Below, one piece after another: positions 8,177 through 16,922 of a DNA stretch of 40,258 nucleotides. The notes under the pieces were generated by a model that worked only from the letters and a program-made list of their open reading frames with translations, was not told the origin of the DNA and ran no database searches. The DNA comes from Timonella senegalensis JC301. GTDB taxonomy: Bacteria > Actinomycetota > Actinomycetes > Actinomycetales > Cellulomonadaceae. The position numbers were made by a program, and so were the translations under genes. The stretch covers positions 79,992 to 120,249 of the forward strand of contig NZ_HE978642.1 of NCBI RefSeq assembly GCF_000312125.1, written 5' to 3'. Each line of letters opens with the position of its first letter. Position 1 is the first letter of the stretch.

Positions 8177-9721
8177 ATGGCAGCGTTTGTTGACCGCGTG
8201 ACAGTTCACGCCCGGGGAGGTAACGGCGGTAACGGCTGTGCCTCGATTCGCCGAGAAAAGTTCAAGCCTCTGGCTGGACCCGACGGCGCGAACGGTGGTC
8301 GTGGCGGCAGCGTTATTCTGCGCGTTGACGGCAACGTCACCACGCTGCTCGAGTACCACCACTCACCCCACCGTGCCGCCCAAAACGGTGGCTTCGGAAT
8401 GGGTGATTTCCGTGTTGGCGCCAACGGCGAGGACATGATTCTTGCTGTGCCCAATGGAACCGTGGTCAAGGACAAGCGCGGAAACGTTCTGGCCGACCTG
8501 GTTGGTGAGGGCGCCGAGTACGTGGTTGCTGCCGGTGGCCTTGGTGGGCTTGGTAACGCCGCACTTTCCTCGAAGAAGCGCAAGGCTCCGGGCTTTGCGC
8601 TACTTGGTGAGCCCGGTGACGAGGTAACTGTCACGCTCGAGCTTAAGTCGATCGCGGACGTCGCGCTTGTGGGTTTCCCAAGTGCCGGTAAGTCCTCGCT
8701 GATCGCTGCGCTGAGCGCTGCTCGCCCCAAGATCGCTGACTACCCATTCACTACTCTTGTGCCGAACCTCGGCGTGGTCCAGGCGGGGGAAACCCGCTAC
8801 ACCATCGCAGACGTTCCTGGCCTAATTCCAGGTGCGAGCGAGGGTAAGGGCCTTGGCCTCGACTTCCTGCGCCACATCGAGCGCTGCGCTGTCATCGTGC
8901 ACGTGCTAGACACTGCGACCCTTGAGCCTGGCCGCGATCCGCTTACAGACCTAGAGGTCATTGAGGCCGAGCTGCGCGCCTACTCTCAGGAACTTGAGCT
9001 TGACGGTGGCCGCGTGCCGCTGCACGAGCGTCCACAACTCGTTGTCCTCAACAAGATCGACGTCCCAGACGGCCGCGAACTCGCCGAGTTCGTTAAGCCT
9101 GCCATTGCCAAGCGTGGTCTACGCGCATTTGAGGTTTCCGCTGCCACCCACGAGGGCCTCAAGGAACTGAGTTTCGCACTGGCCCAATACGTTCTGCACA
9201 CCCGCGAGCAGCAGCCTGAGACGAACCGCCAGATCGTGACTCTTGTTGAGCAGCCACGTATGCGCGAGATTCCGTTCTCCGTGACCAAGATGAAGGACTG
9301 GGCTGGGGACGAGTACTTCTGGGTTCGCGGTACCAAGCCTGAGCGCTGGGTGCGCCAGACTGACTTCAACAACGACGAGGCAGTCGGCTACCTGGCTGAC
9401 CGTCTGGCCACGCTCGGCGTGGAGGACCAACTGTTCAAGGCTGGCGCCATTGCCGGCTCCGAGGTCCGCATCGGACCAGAGGAGAACTCGGTTGTGTTCG
9501 ACTGGGAGCCAACCATGTCCGCTGGTGCCGAGCTGCTGACTGGACCTCGCGGTACTGACATGCGCCTCGATGAGTCCAACCGCCCGACCCGTTCGGACAA
9601 GCGCCGTGAGCACCACGATCGCATGGACGCCAAGACTGCCGCTCGTGAGGAGCTGTGGACGGAGCGTCGTTCGGGTCAGTGGACTGACCCTTCGCACACT
9701 GACGACGATTTCGGACAGTGA
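8177..9721 (+). CDS. obg: Obg/CgtA-type GTPase
   Basis: 514 residues. The glycine-rich Obg fold occupies roughly residues 1-160 ([19 protein letters not shown]). The GTPase domain follows with the P-loop [10 protein letters not shown], switch region [21 protein letters not shown] (G3) and LNKID (G4). A C-terminal OCT-type domain (around 350-430) and a charged tail are typical of actinobacterial Obg. It binds the 50S subunit and couples ribosome assembly to growth. ATG 8177 has an AGGTAG element upstream. Downstream, proB begins 35 bases after the stop. Confidence 0.97.
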   Translation: MAAFVDRVTVHARGGNGGNGCASIRREKFKPLAGPDGANGGRGGSVILRVDGNVTTLLEYHHSPHRAAQNGGFGMGDFRVGANGEDMILAVPNGTVVKDKRGNVLADLVGEGAEYVVAAGGLGGLGNAALSSKKRKAPGFALLGEPGDEVTVTLELKSIADVALVGFPSAGKSSLIAALSAARPKIADYPFTTLVPNLGVVQAGETRYTIADVPGLIPGASEGKGLGLDFLRHIERCAVIVHVLDTATLEPGRDPLTDLEVIEAELRAYSQELELDGGRVPLHERPQLVVLNKIDVPDGRELAEFVKPAIAKRGLRAFEVSAATHEGLKELSFALAQYVLHTREQQPETNRQIVTLVEQPRMREIPFSVTKMKDWAGDEYFWVRGTKPERWVRQTDFNNDEAVGYLADRLATLGVEDQLFKAGAIAGSEVRIGPEENSVVFDWEPTMSAGAELLTGPRGTDMRLDESNRPTRSDKRREHHDRMDAKTAAREELWTERRSGQWTDPSHTDDDFGQ

Positions 9722-9756
9722 CCACGCTAGGTCCAGCATTGGGGGAGAATGGTTCG

Positions 9757-10935
9757 GTGACTACCACCGCCCCTTCTTCGTCGACGCTGGACCAGGCGTC
9801 TGACATCCGCTCGGCTATCGCCGAGGCTCGCCGCATTGTCATCAAGATTGGTTCGTCCTCGCTGACCGGCCCGGATGGCCGGCTGTCGGTTGAAAATCTG
9901 ACGGCCCTTGTTGACGTGATTGCGGCTCGCCGCGCGCAGGGCACCGAGGTTCTGCTGGTGACGTCTGGCGCAATTGCCGCGGGCATCGCGCCGCTTGGTT
10001 TGACCGGGCGCCCCAAGGATCTTGCGACCGCCCAGGCGGCGGCGTCCGTGGGGCAAGGCCTGCTCGTTGCTCGCTATGCGGCGGCGTTTGCAGAGCACAA
10101 TGTCCGGGTTGGCCAGGTCCTCCTGACCGCCGAGGACACGATGCGCCGCAGTCACTACCGCAACACTCAGCGCGCGCTTGAGCGCTTGCTTGGGCTGGGC
10201 ATCGTTCCGATTATTAACGAGAACGACACCGTTGCCACGGACGAGATCCGCTTCGGCGACAACGATCGCCTTGCGGCGCTCGTCTCGCACATTGTGCGCG
10301 CCGACGCGATGATCCTGCTCACCGACGTGGACGGCCTATACGACGGCCCGCCCAAGATCGAGGGCTCCAAGCGCATCCCACTGGTTACGTCGTTCGCGCA
10401 GATCGCTGACGTTGAGGTCACCACCAAGGGTTCCTCGGTTGGCACCGGCGGCATGGTATCCAAGTTGGATTCGGTGCGGATCGCGTCTGCCACCGGTATC
10501 CCCGTGGTTCTGACGCTCGCTGCGAACGTGCCTGCGGCACTCGCAGGCGAGGACGTGGGCACCTGCTTCACCGCCACGGGCAAGCGCATGTCCCGTAGGC
10601 GGCTGTGGTTGGCATACGCGGCCAAGGTCCGCGGTCGTCTTATTGTCGACGATGGTGCAGCTCGCGCTGTCCTTGGCGGTCTCGCTTCCCTTTTGCCTGC
10701 AGGGGTCACCGGCGTTGAGGGCACATTTGATGCGAACGATCCTGTTGAGGTGCTTGACCAGCAGGGACGCGTGATCGGTCGAGGCCTGGTGGCCTTCGAC
10801 TCGAGCGAGTTGCCTAAGTTGCTCGGACGCTCGACGACCTCGCTGAAGGATGAGCACGGCGATGGCTACGACCGTGCCGTTGTGCACCGCGATGACCTAG
10901 TGGTCAACCCCAAGGCACGCAAGCACGCTCTCTAG
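9757..10935 (+). CDS. proB: Glutamate 5-kinase
   Basis: 392 residues from GTG 9757, chosen because GGGGGAGA lies eight bases upstream. An in-frame GTG at 9718 overlapping the obg stop lacks such a site. It phosphorylates glutamate, the first step of proline synthesis. The amino-acid kinase domain shows IKIGSSSLTGP, VTSGAIAAG, INENDTV, FGDNDRLAALVS, LTDVDGLYDGPP and GTGGMVSKL. A C-terminal PUA domain follows (RGRLIVDDGA to VIGRGLVAF), as in full-length ProB. proA, normally next, is displaced by two inserted genes. Confidence 0.96.
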   Translation: MTTTAPSSSTLDQASDIRSAIAEARRIVIKIGSSSLTGPDGRLSVENLTALVDVIAARRAQGTEVLLVTSGAIAAGIAPLGLTGRPKDLATAQAAASVGQGLLVARYAAAFAEHNVRVGQVLLTAEDTMRRSHYRNTQRALERLLGLGIVPIINENDTVATDEIRFGDNDRLAALVSHIVRADAMILLTDVDGLYDGPPKIEGSKRIPLVTSFAQIADVEVTTKGSSVGTGGMVSKLDSVRIASATGIPVVLTLAANVPAALAGEDVGTCFTATGKRMSRRRLWLAYAAKVRGRLIVDDGAARAVLGGLASLLPAGVTGVEGTFDANDPVEVLDQQGRVIGRGLVAFDSSELPKLLGRSTTSLKDEHGDGYDRAVVHRDDLVVNPKARKHAL

Positions 10936-10956
10936 TGGCCCTCTGACTGCCGTGGT

Positions 10957-10987
10957 GCTGGAAGGTGACCACGATCGTCGAAAATGA
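10957..10987 (+). repeat. Dispersed element A, copy 1
   Basis: GGAAGGTGACCAC followed by GATCGTCG (10973-10980) and AAAATGAG. Lies 22 bases after the proB stop. Confidence 0.6.
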
Positions 10988-11003
10988 GTACATACACTCC
11001 CGA

Positions 11004-11072
11004 CGAGATCCTCGTTGCAGCGGTGAGTTCCTAGCTGACAGCTACGAACTCACCGCTGCAACGAGGATCTCG
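11004..11072. repeat. 27-bp perfect inverted repeat between proB and the symporter gene
   Basis: Arms 11004-11030 and 11046-11072 are perfectly complementary over 27 bases. The 15-base centre contains a further TAGCT/AGCTA stem, so the whole 69 bases fold as one hairpin with a single mismatch and a 3-base loop. There is no T-tract. It could end the proB transcript, insulate the two genes, or be a cruciform. The sequence does not match the other palindromes in the window. Confidence 0.75.
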
Positions 11073-11183
11073 GCGCTTGTGCGGGGCGGTTCTCGGGTGG
11101 TGCGGGGAAGAGTGGACCAGTGTGGGGAGCTCTGCCGGTGTCCACATTTCTTCTCCTTGGAAAGCTTTAGGAAAGTGTGACCT

Positions 11184-12716
11184 ATGCTTGTCCGCATGGG
11201 TCAGATCACAGAAGTTCGTCCCGGGGGAGCGTCAGCGTCGACGGATCGCCTTTCCCGCGGAACTATAGCCAAGTACTCGACCGGATCGCTCGGCACAGGA
11301 GGGTTCGCAACCCTGCCGGGACTGGTCCTGGTCTACTTCCTTACTGACTCGCTGGGCGTCACCGCAGCGCTCGCGGGTCTCATCGTGGTTGTTGCCAAGG
11401 TGTGGGACGTCCTCATCGACCCGATCATCGGTGACCTGTCGGACCGCAGCCTGAGGCGTACGGGATCTCGCGCCAGGTTCATGAGGATCGGCGCGGTCTT
11501 CCTGCCAATCTTCTTCCTAGCCACGTTTGCAGTACCCACTGCCGTTGAGGGAAGGGCTGCGGGCGTGTGGGTGCTCGTGGCGTTCATCGCCGCAGCCACG
11601 GCGTTCTCGCTCTTCCAGGTCCCCTACATCGCGCTTCCCGCGGAACTGACAGAGAACTACGACGAGCGGACGAGGCTCCTGACCTGGCGCGTTGTAGTGC
11701 TTACGCTCGCAATCCTCATGTTTGGTGGTGGTGGCCCGATGCTGCGCGCGCTGGGCGGAGACAACGAGCGACTCGGATACGCCATCATGGCGCTCGTGGC
11801 CGGCCTAGTGATTGCCCTCGGCTTCTACATCTCGTCCAAGGTGGCGCCGCAGGTGGCACCGAGTGCGGAGCCCGCTGGTGCGCGCGTGTCCGCGATCGCT
11901 CAGTACAAGCTGGGGATCAGCGTGCTGCGGCGTTCCAAGCCGTTCCGCACGCTCCTTGGAACGTTTTTCCTGCAGGGCCTCGCCACCGGCATGATGCTCG
12001 CCGGCGCGCAGTACGTGGCCAAGTGGGTGCTCCACTCCGAGTCAGCGGTGACCCTGCTGTTTGTCGCACTCATCGCGCCGGCGCTGCTCATGGCTCCCGT
12101 GTGGGGCAGGATCGCGCTGCGGGTAGGTAAGGAGAAGGCCTTTGCCTGGGCCACGATCCTGTTCATCGTAGGGTCCCTCGCGCTCATGGGTCTTGCCGTT
12201 GCGCCGGGCGCGTGGGTGTACGCCGCTGTCGGACTGTGCGGGGCCGCATATGCGGGAATGCAATCGCTCCCAATGGCGATGCTGCCGGACGTGATCACGC
12301 ATGATGCCAATACCGAAATGAGCGCGGGCGCTAGTCGGGCCGTTGGCTTGGCGGCTGGGGCGGAGGCTGGAGCGGATGCTGCTGCGAACGCTGGCGTACC
12401 AGCTCTCGAGAGCCCCGTATCAACCGCCACCACCGACGACCAAGAAACCCGCGCCGGCGTGTTCGGCGGCGTATGGACGGCGGGGGAGACCACGGGCATG
12501 GCCCTGGGCTCGACAGCGCTCACCCTTGTTCTGGCGCTCACCGGGTACCTCGAGTCCTCCGGTTCCACCTCGGTGGTGCAGCCCGACTCCGCGGTGCTCG
12601 GCATTGTGCTCGCGTTCTCGCTCATCCCGGCGCTGGCCACTGCCGCATCGCTTGTCACGCTGCGCGCTTACCCGCTGCGCCGAGCGGACGTGCATCGCGG
12701 CCCGGGCGGCCGCTAA
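11184..12716 (+). CDS. Major-facilitator transporter of the GPH (MelB-like) sugar:cation symporter type
   Basis: 510 residues. ATG 11184 has AGGAAAG eight bases upstream. Twelve hydrophobic segments are visible. The region WDVLIDPIIGDLSDR (Asp75, Asp79) matches the cation-binding helix of glycoside-pentoside-hexuronide symporters such as MelB, and VPYIALPAELTENYDERT matches their conserved central block. A Gly/Ala-rich insert of about 45 residues (GLAAGAEAGADAAANAG...) sits in the cytoplasmic loop before TAGETTGMALG. The substrate cannot be told. It lies between proB and proA together with the PLP decarboxylase at 12834, only 117 bases on, so the two may work together, for example by importing the decarboxylase substrate. 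That link is inference. Confidence 0.8.
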   Translation: MLVRMGQITEVRPGGASASTDRLSRGTIAKYSTGSLGTGGFATLPGLVLVYFLTDSLGVTAALAGLIVVVAKVWDVLIDPIIGDLSDRSLRRTGSRARFMRIGAVFLPIFFLATFAVPTAVEGRAAGVWVLVAFIAAATAFSLFQVPYIALPAELTENYDERTRLLTWRVVVLTLAILMFGGGGPMLRALGGDNERLGYAIMALVAGLVIALGFYISSKVAPQVAPSAEPAGARVSAIAQYKLGISVLRRSKPFRTLLGTFFLQGLATGMMLAGAQYVAKWVLHSESAVTLLFVALIAPALLMAPVWGRIALRVGKEKAFAWATILFIVGSLALMGLAVAPGAWVYAAVGLCGAAYAGMQSLPMAMLPDVITHDANTEMSAGASRAVGLAAGAEAGADAAANAGVPALESPVSTATTDDQETRAGVFGGVWTAGETTGMALGSTALTLVLALTGYLESSGSTSVVQPDSAVLGIVLAFSLIPALATAASLVTLRAYPLRRADVHRGPGGR

Positions 12717-12769
12717 ACCGCGGATCAGAAAACCCGCCCTCCACCCAGCCCACCACCCAGAGGGGAGTG

Positions 12770-12801
12770 GAGGGGAGGTGGCGAGGGAATCGTCGAAAAT
12801 C
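12770..12801 (+). repeat. Dispersed element A, copy 2
   Basis: GGAGGGGAGGTGGCGAGGGA then ATCGTCG (12789-12795) and AAAATCAA. Intergenic, 54 bases after the symporter stop and 33 bases before the decarboxylase start. Confidence 0.55.
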
Positions 12802-12833
12802 AATAATGCACAAACTAGAAAGGGCGCCATTCC

Positions 12834-14447
12834 ATGCGTGAATACCACGAGCAGACCCGACCAGAGCTGGCCGGGAATCCGGACGCGATCATCGCGGCCG
12901 TGCGCGAGCTGCGCTCGCTCGACGCGCCCACCCACGGCGGCCGCGTGCTGTCCTACGTGTATGACACGGGGATCTCGGAGATCGACGATCTCGCGGGTGA
13001 CGTGGCAAGAATCGTCCAGCCGCTGAACGCGTTGGACCCCACCACATTCCCGTCTGTTGCCGTGATGGAACGCGATCTGATCGCGTTTGCGCGCGAGATG
13101 CTGCACGGCGGCAGCGACGTGGCCGGCAACGTGACGTCGGGCGGCACCGAGAGCTGCCTGCTTGCGGTCCGCACGGCGCGAGACCTGTGGCGGGTGGGCC
13201 GCGATCGCTTTGCGATCGGGCGGATCGTGGCGCCCACGACCGTGCACGCCGCGTTCCGCAAGGCGGCCAAGTACTTTGACATGATTCTCGACGAGGTCCC
13301 CGTAGACCCAGCCACAGGCCAGGTCTCTGCGGCGGACGTCATTGAACGGATGGGGGACGACGTCGCGCTCGTGGTGCTGTCCACCCCGAACTACCCGTAC
13401 GCGGGTCTCGACCCCGTGGCGGAGGTCGCTCCCGTGGCGCTCGAGCAGGGAATCGCGCTCCACGTGGATGCGTGCATCGGCGGGTTCGCGCTGCCGTGGT
13501 GGAAGGGCGTGGCTCACGCATGGGACTTTGCGGTGCCCGGCGTGACCTCGATTTCCGCCGACCTACACAAGTACGGTTTTGCGCCCAAGGGCGCGTCGAT
13601 CCTGCTGCACAAGGGCCACGCGCGCCACCGCGCACAATACTTCTCCATCACAGACTGGCCTGGATACCCCGTGGTCAACCCCACGATGCTCGGCTCCAAA
13701 TCGGCCGCGCCCATCGCGTCCGCGTGGGCGATCGTGCAGTACCTGGGGACGGCCGGTTTTGCTGAGCAGGTTGCGCTGATGCAGACCGCAACCGCCGAAC
13801 TGGTGGCCGGTCTGAATCAGATCGAGGGCCTACGCGTCCAGGGCGAGCCCACGGGCCCGCTCCTTGCCGTGGTGGCCGATGAGTCCGTCGCGCCTGATCG
13901 GCGCGTCAACCCGCACAAGCTTGTCGACGATATACGTGCGTCAGGTTGGATCCTGCAGTCCCAGCCGGGCCAGGTCCAGACCGACGGCACCCTGCTGCCG
14001 CAGTCTGCCCACCTGACCATCACTCCGGTCACGCATGGCAAGACCGGAGACCTGCTTGCCGCAATCTCGGCCTCGGCGGACCGCGTGCGAGGAGTTGCGG
14101 GGGCGCTCGAGAGCCCGATGGTGCTTGGAGGCGTGGCTGCGATCAAGGCACAGTTTGCTGCGCTGGGCGTGGGCGAAAACGGCGAAGGGCTTGAGCAGGT
14201 TCCGGCGGAGGTCATGGACCAAGCGCTCGCGGGGTTGCTGTTGGCGCTGGGTGTGGGAGGTTCTGGTGGTGCTGGTTCTGAAGCCGTTGCTGGTTCGGGT
14301 GGGGCTGGTTCTGACTTGGCTGGTTCTGGAGCCGGTTCTGAACTGCCAGCCAACATGTCCGATCTTCTCGCGATCGCTCAGCTGCTTCCTGAACCGATCG
14401 CAACCAGGATCCTCACCGAGGTCTTGGCGCAGGTCATCGCACCATAG
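12834..14447 (+). CDS. Group II PLP-dependent decarboxylase / sphingosine-1-phosphate-lyase-like protein
   Basis: 537 residues from ATG 12834 (AAAGGG upstream). The fold-type I PLP core is intact: NVTSGGTESCLLAV (phosphate binding), the Asp in HVDACIGGFALPW, and the Schiff-base Lys246 in SADLHKYGFAPKGAS. The HKYG form with this spacing is seen in sphinganine-1-phosphate lyase and the related L-tyrosine/aspartate decarboxylases. The substrate cannot be decided. Residues past ~455 form an unusual tail of Gly/Ser/Ala/Val repeats (VGGSGGAGSEAVAGSGGAGS) ending in a short amphipathic helix (SDLLAIAQLLPEPIATRIL); the matching DNA is a GGTTCTG-type repeat, suggesting slippage growth. Probably co-transcribed with the symporter upstream. 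Confidence 0.8.
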   Translation: MREYHEQTRPELAGNPDAIIAAVRELRSLDAPTHGGRVLSYVYDTGISEIDDLAGDVARIVQPLNALDPTTFPSVAVMERDLIAFAREMLHGGSDVAGNVTSGGTESCLLAVRTARDLWRVGRDRFAIGRIVAPTTVHAAFRKAAKYFDMILDEVPVDPATGQVSAADVIERMGDDVALVVLSTPNYPYAGLDPVAEVAPVALEQGIALHVDACIGGFALPWWKGVAHAWDFAVPGVTSISADLHKYGFAPKGASILLHKGHARHRAQYFSITDWPGYPVVNPTMLGSKSAAPIASAWAIVQYLGTAGFAEQVALMQTATAELVAGLNQIEGLRVQGEPTGPLLAVVADESVAPDRRVNPHKLVDDIRASGWILQSQPGQVQTDGTLLPQSAHLTITPVTHGKTGDLLAAISASADRVRGVAGALESPMVLGGVAAIKAQFAALGVGENGEGLEQVPAEVMDQALAGLLLALGVGGSGGAGSEAVAGSGGAGSDLAGSGAGSELPANMSDLLAIAQLLPEPIATRILTEVLAQVIAP

Positions 14448-14470
14448 TGCGGGCGGTGATGGGCTGGCAT

Positions 14471-14524
14471 GCGCTGACGCTGCCCGGCCGCGCTGACGCT
14501 GCCCGGCCGCGCTGACGCTGCCCG
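14471..14524. repeat. Three tandem copies of a 19-bp unit
   Basis: The unit GCGCTGACGCTGCCCGGCC occurs at 14471 and 14490 exactly, with a third copy of 16 bases at 14509. It lies between the decarboxylase stop and proA and is probably recent slippage. No coding role is seen. Confidence 0.85.
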
Positions 14525-14558
14525 CAAGTCGGGATCTCGATTTCTAACAACACTGAAT

Positions 14559-14597
14559 CTCTCACCTCCCGGGACACGGGTGCCCAGGAGATGAGAG
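14559..14597 (+). promoter_or_regulatory. Hairpin directly upstream of proA
   Basis: CTCTCA pairs with TGAGAG, then CTCC with GGAG and GGG with CCC, separated by single mismatches, ending 18 bases before the proA start. No T-tract follows, so an attenuator-like or mRNA-end role is as likely as termination of the upstream gene. proA has no strong ribosome site of its own, so the stem could affect translation. Confidence 0.4.
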
Positions 14598-14615
14598 CTG
14601 GACTGGGCTTATTTC

Positions 14616-15920
14616 ATGACAGAACTTTTCATCGCCGACTCGGCAACAGGCGCCTCACAGGTTGATGAGGCCGTGCACGAGATCGCGCGCCGATCCAAGG
14701 TCGCCTCGCGCGTTCTGGCAACCGCTACCCGCGCGACAAAGGACGAGGCCCTTCGTGCCATGGCCAGCGCGCTCGTGAAGAATGACGCGCGCATTATTGA
14801 GGCAAACAAGCTCGACCTCGAGCGCGGTAAGGCGAACGGCATGGAGCCGGGCCTGCTCGACAGGCTGGCCCTTGATTCCGGCCGTATTCAGGCAATCGCA
14901 GACGCTCTGCACGAGGTGGCTTCCCTGCCGGACCCCGTTGGTGAGGTTATTCGCGGTTCGAGGCTTCCTAACGGCTTGCGACTGCGTCAGGTTCGCGTCC
15001 CTATGGGCGTTGTGGGCATGATCTACGAGGCCCGCCCGAACGTGACCGTGGATGCCGCAGCGCTGACGCTCAAGTCGGGTAACTCCGTGATTCTGCGCGG
15101 TGGAAGTGCCGCGGCTTCCTCGAACGAAGTAATCGTTGAGGTCCTCCGTGAAGCACTCGAGGGCGTGGGCCTCCCCGCCGACCTCGTGCAGTCGATCGAC
15201 GCCTACGGGCGTCCGGGCGGGGTCTCGCTCATGCAGGCACGCGGGCTCGTGGACGTGCTGGTGCCACGCGGTGGCGCTGACCTGATCCAGACCGTTGTGC
15301 GCGAATCCAAGGTTCCTGTCATTGAGACCGGCACCGGAAACGTGCACATCTACGTGGATGAGTCGGCGGACGTGGAGATGGCGCTTGGCATCATCATGAA
15401 TTCCAAAACCCAGCGCGTGGGTGTGTGTAACGCCGCGGAGACGCTCCTGGTGCACAGGGGAGTCGCAGACGCGCTGCTGCCTGCCGCGTTTGCCGCGCTT
15501 CGGTCCGCTGATGTGACGCTGCACGTGGACGAGGCCTCGGCCGCGTTCGGTGACGGCTCCGACTCCTTCCAGCCCGCGACAGACCGGGACTGGGCCACCG
15601 AGTACTTGGCGCTCGAACTCGCTGTAAAGATCGTGGACTCGCTCGACGAGGCCATCGAGCACATCCAGACGTGGACCTCTGGGCACACCGAAGCGATCGT
15701 GACGGCGTCCTACGAGTCCTCCGAGCGCTTCGTCTCGGAGATTGACTCCGCAGCGATCATGGTAAATGCGTCCACGCGATTCACGGATGGTGGACAGTTT
15801 GGTCTCGGCGCCGAAATTGGCATCTCGACCCAGAAGCTCCACGCGCGTGGACCGATGGGACTCCCGGAACTGACCACGACTAAGTGGATCGTCAATGGTG
15901 AAGGACAGGTTCGCCCCTGA
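14616..15920 (+). CDS. proA: Glutamate-5-semialdehyde dehydrogenase (gamma-glutamyl phosphate reductase)
   Basis: 434 residues. It reduces gamma-glutamyl phosphate made by ProB to glutamate semialdehyde with NADPH. It shows the family blocks VPMGVVGMIYEARPNVTVDA, the cofactor-loop SVILRGGSAA, and the catalytic Cys271 in QRVGVCNAAETLLVH. The C-terminus carries NASTRFTDGGQFGLGAEIGI. The length is typical. It is separated from proB by 3.7 kb holding a symporter and a decarboxylase, whereas the two are usually close. A strong terminator follows. Confidence 0.97.
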   Translation: MTELFIADSATGASQVDEAVHEIARRSKVASRVLATATRATKDEALRAMASALVKNDARIIEANKLDLERGKANGMEPGLLDRLALDSGRIQAIADALHEVASLPDPVGEVIRGSRLPNGLRLRQVRVPMGVVGMIYEARPNVTVDAAALTLKSGNSVILRGGSAAASSNEVIVEVLREALEGVGLPADLVQSIDAYGRPGGVSLMQARGLVDVLVPRGGADLIQTVVRESKVPVIETGTGNVHIYVDESADVEMALGIIMNSKTQRVGVCNAAETLLVHRGVADALLPAAFAALRSADVTLHVDEASAAFGDGSDSFQPATDRDWATEYLALELAVKIVDSLDEAIEHIQTWTSGHTEAIVTASYESSERFVSEIDSAAIMVNASTRFTDGGQFGLGAEIGISTQKLHARGPMGLPELTTTKWIVNGEGQVRP

Positions 15921-15931
15921 TCCTTGATCGG

Positions 15932-15958
15932 GCCCGCACCCTAGGGTGCGGGCCTTTC
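15932..15958 (+). terminator. Terminator after proA
   Basis: A perfect 24-base palindrome centred on CTAG (15932-15955, arms GGCCCGCACC and GGTGCGGGCC) followed by TTT, 11 bases after the proA stop. Confidence 0.85.
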
Positions 15959-16123
15959 CTGAGCCCGAACTGAACTGGTACACGTGTGAAGTATTAGGTG
16001 AAGTCGCTGTGAATGTGAATACTTATCTTCAAAAGCGCTCGCTTGACGTGAGACACTGTGTGTTCGGGTGAAATTTCCCGCGGAATTTTGTAACCGAAGA
16101 ACTTGAAAAACCTGGAGGAACCC

Positions 16124-16273
16124 TTGTCCACACTTGAAATCCTTGCATCCGGAGCAGAGGCAGTTAACCCACTCCCGATCTCGGCTGTTTCGTATGGCAT
16201 CGTCACTTTCTGCGCACTCGTTGCTGGACTCGTAGTTACCTACGCGTTCAAGAGTGTCCGCACCCGCCACTGA
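16124..16273 (+). CDS. Small single-pass membrane protein between proA and nadD
   Basis: 49 residues from TTG 16124, with GGAGGA ending five bases upstream; no ATG or GTG is available in frame. The sequence begins [20 protein letters not shown], then one hydrophobic helix ([20 protein letters not shown]), and ends FKSVRTRH, positive inside. Small proteins with this start ([10 protein letters not shown]...NPLPIS) are familiar at this place in actinobacterial genomes, but no function is known to me. It overlaps the longest possible nadD frame by 20 bases, which argues for a later nadD start. Too short to be found by simple length cut-offs. Confidence 0.8.
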   Translation: MSTLEILASGAEAVNPLPISAVSYGIVTFCALVAGLVVTYAFKSVRTRH

Positions 16274-16292
16274 TCTCACGCACTTCACGCAC

Positions 16293-16922
16293 GTGAGCAT
16301 CACAAGCACAGCATCTCGCCCGGCCCGAGTCGGGGTCATGGGTGGAACGTTTGATCCGATCCACCATGGCCACCTCGTGGCCGCGAGCGAGGTTGCTGCT
16401 CGCTTCAACCTTGACGAAGTCGTGTTTGTTCCTACGGGTGCGCCTTCGTTCAAGCAAAACCAAGAGGTCACCGAGGCAGAACACCGGTACCTCATGACTG
16501 TCATTGCTACGGCTTCCAACCCACAGTTCACTGTGAGCAGGGTCGACATTGACCGTCCAGGTCTGACGTACACCGTTGATACGTTGCGAGACCTGAAGGC
16601 CCAGCGCCCTGACGATGAGTTGTTCTTCATCACCGGTGCGGATGCTGTTGCCCAAATCCTGTCCTGGAAAGACGCGGACCTCCTGTTCGAGATGGCCCAG
16701 TTTGTGGCGGTTACCCGCCCGGGCCACCAAATCGACGTGGACGGCCTTCCCGCGGATCGAGTTCAAGTCCTCGAGGTGCCAGCAATGGCTATTTCGTCTA
16801 CGGACTGCCGCCAAAGAACTCGTGAGGGAATGCCGGTGTGGTACCTCGTTCCGGATGGGGTTGTGCAGTACATCGCCAAGCACGGCCTATACCCCACAAC
16901 GGACACCGAGGCAGCTAAATGA
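16293..16922 (+). CDS. nadD: Nicotinate-nucleotide adenylyltransferase
   Basis: 209 residues from GTG 16293. An earlier in-frame GTG (16254) overlaps the 49-residue gene, and an ATG at 16338 starts right at the nucleotide-binding motif. None has a clear ribosome site, so the start is uncertain. It joins nicotinate mononucleotide to AMP in NAD synthesis. The nucleotidyltransferase motif [15 protein letters not shown] is at the N-terminus and the second motif [14 protein letters not shown] near the C-terminus. [16 protein letters not shown] is also typical. The last bases overlap the next gene by ATGA, so translation is probably coupled. Confidence 0.94.
   Translation: MSITSTASRPARVGVMGGTFDPIHHGHLVAASEVAARFNLDEVVFVPTGAPSFKQNQEVTEAEHRYLMTVIATASNPQFTVSRVDIDRPGLTYTVDTLRDLKAQRPDDELFFITGADAVAQILSWKDADLLFEMAQFVAVTRPGHQIDVDGLPADRVQVLEVPAMAISSTDCRQRTREGMPVWYLVPDGVVQYIAKHGLYPTTDTEAAK

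Noticed and set aside
14655-15983. 442-residue minus-strand frame opposite proA
   Set aside because: proA is unambiguous on the plus strand; the opposite frame has no family resemblance.
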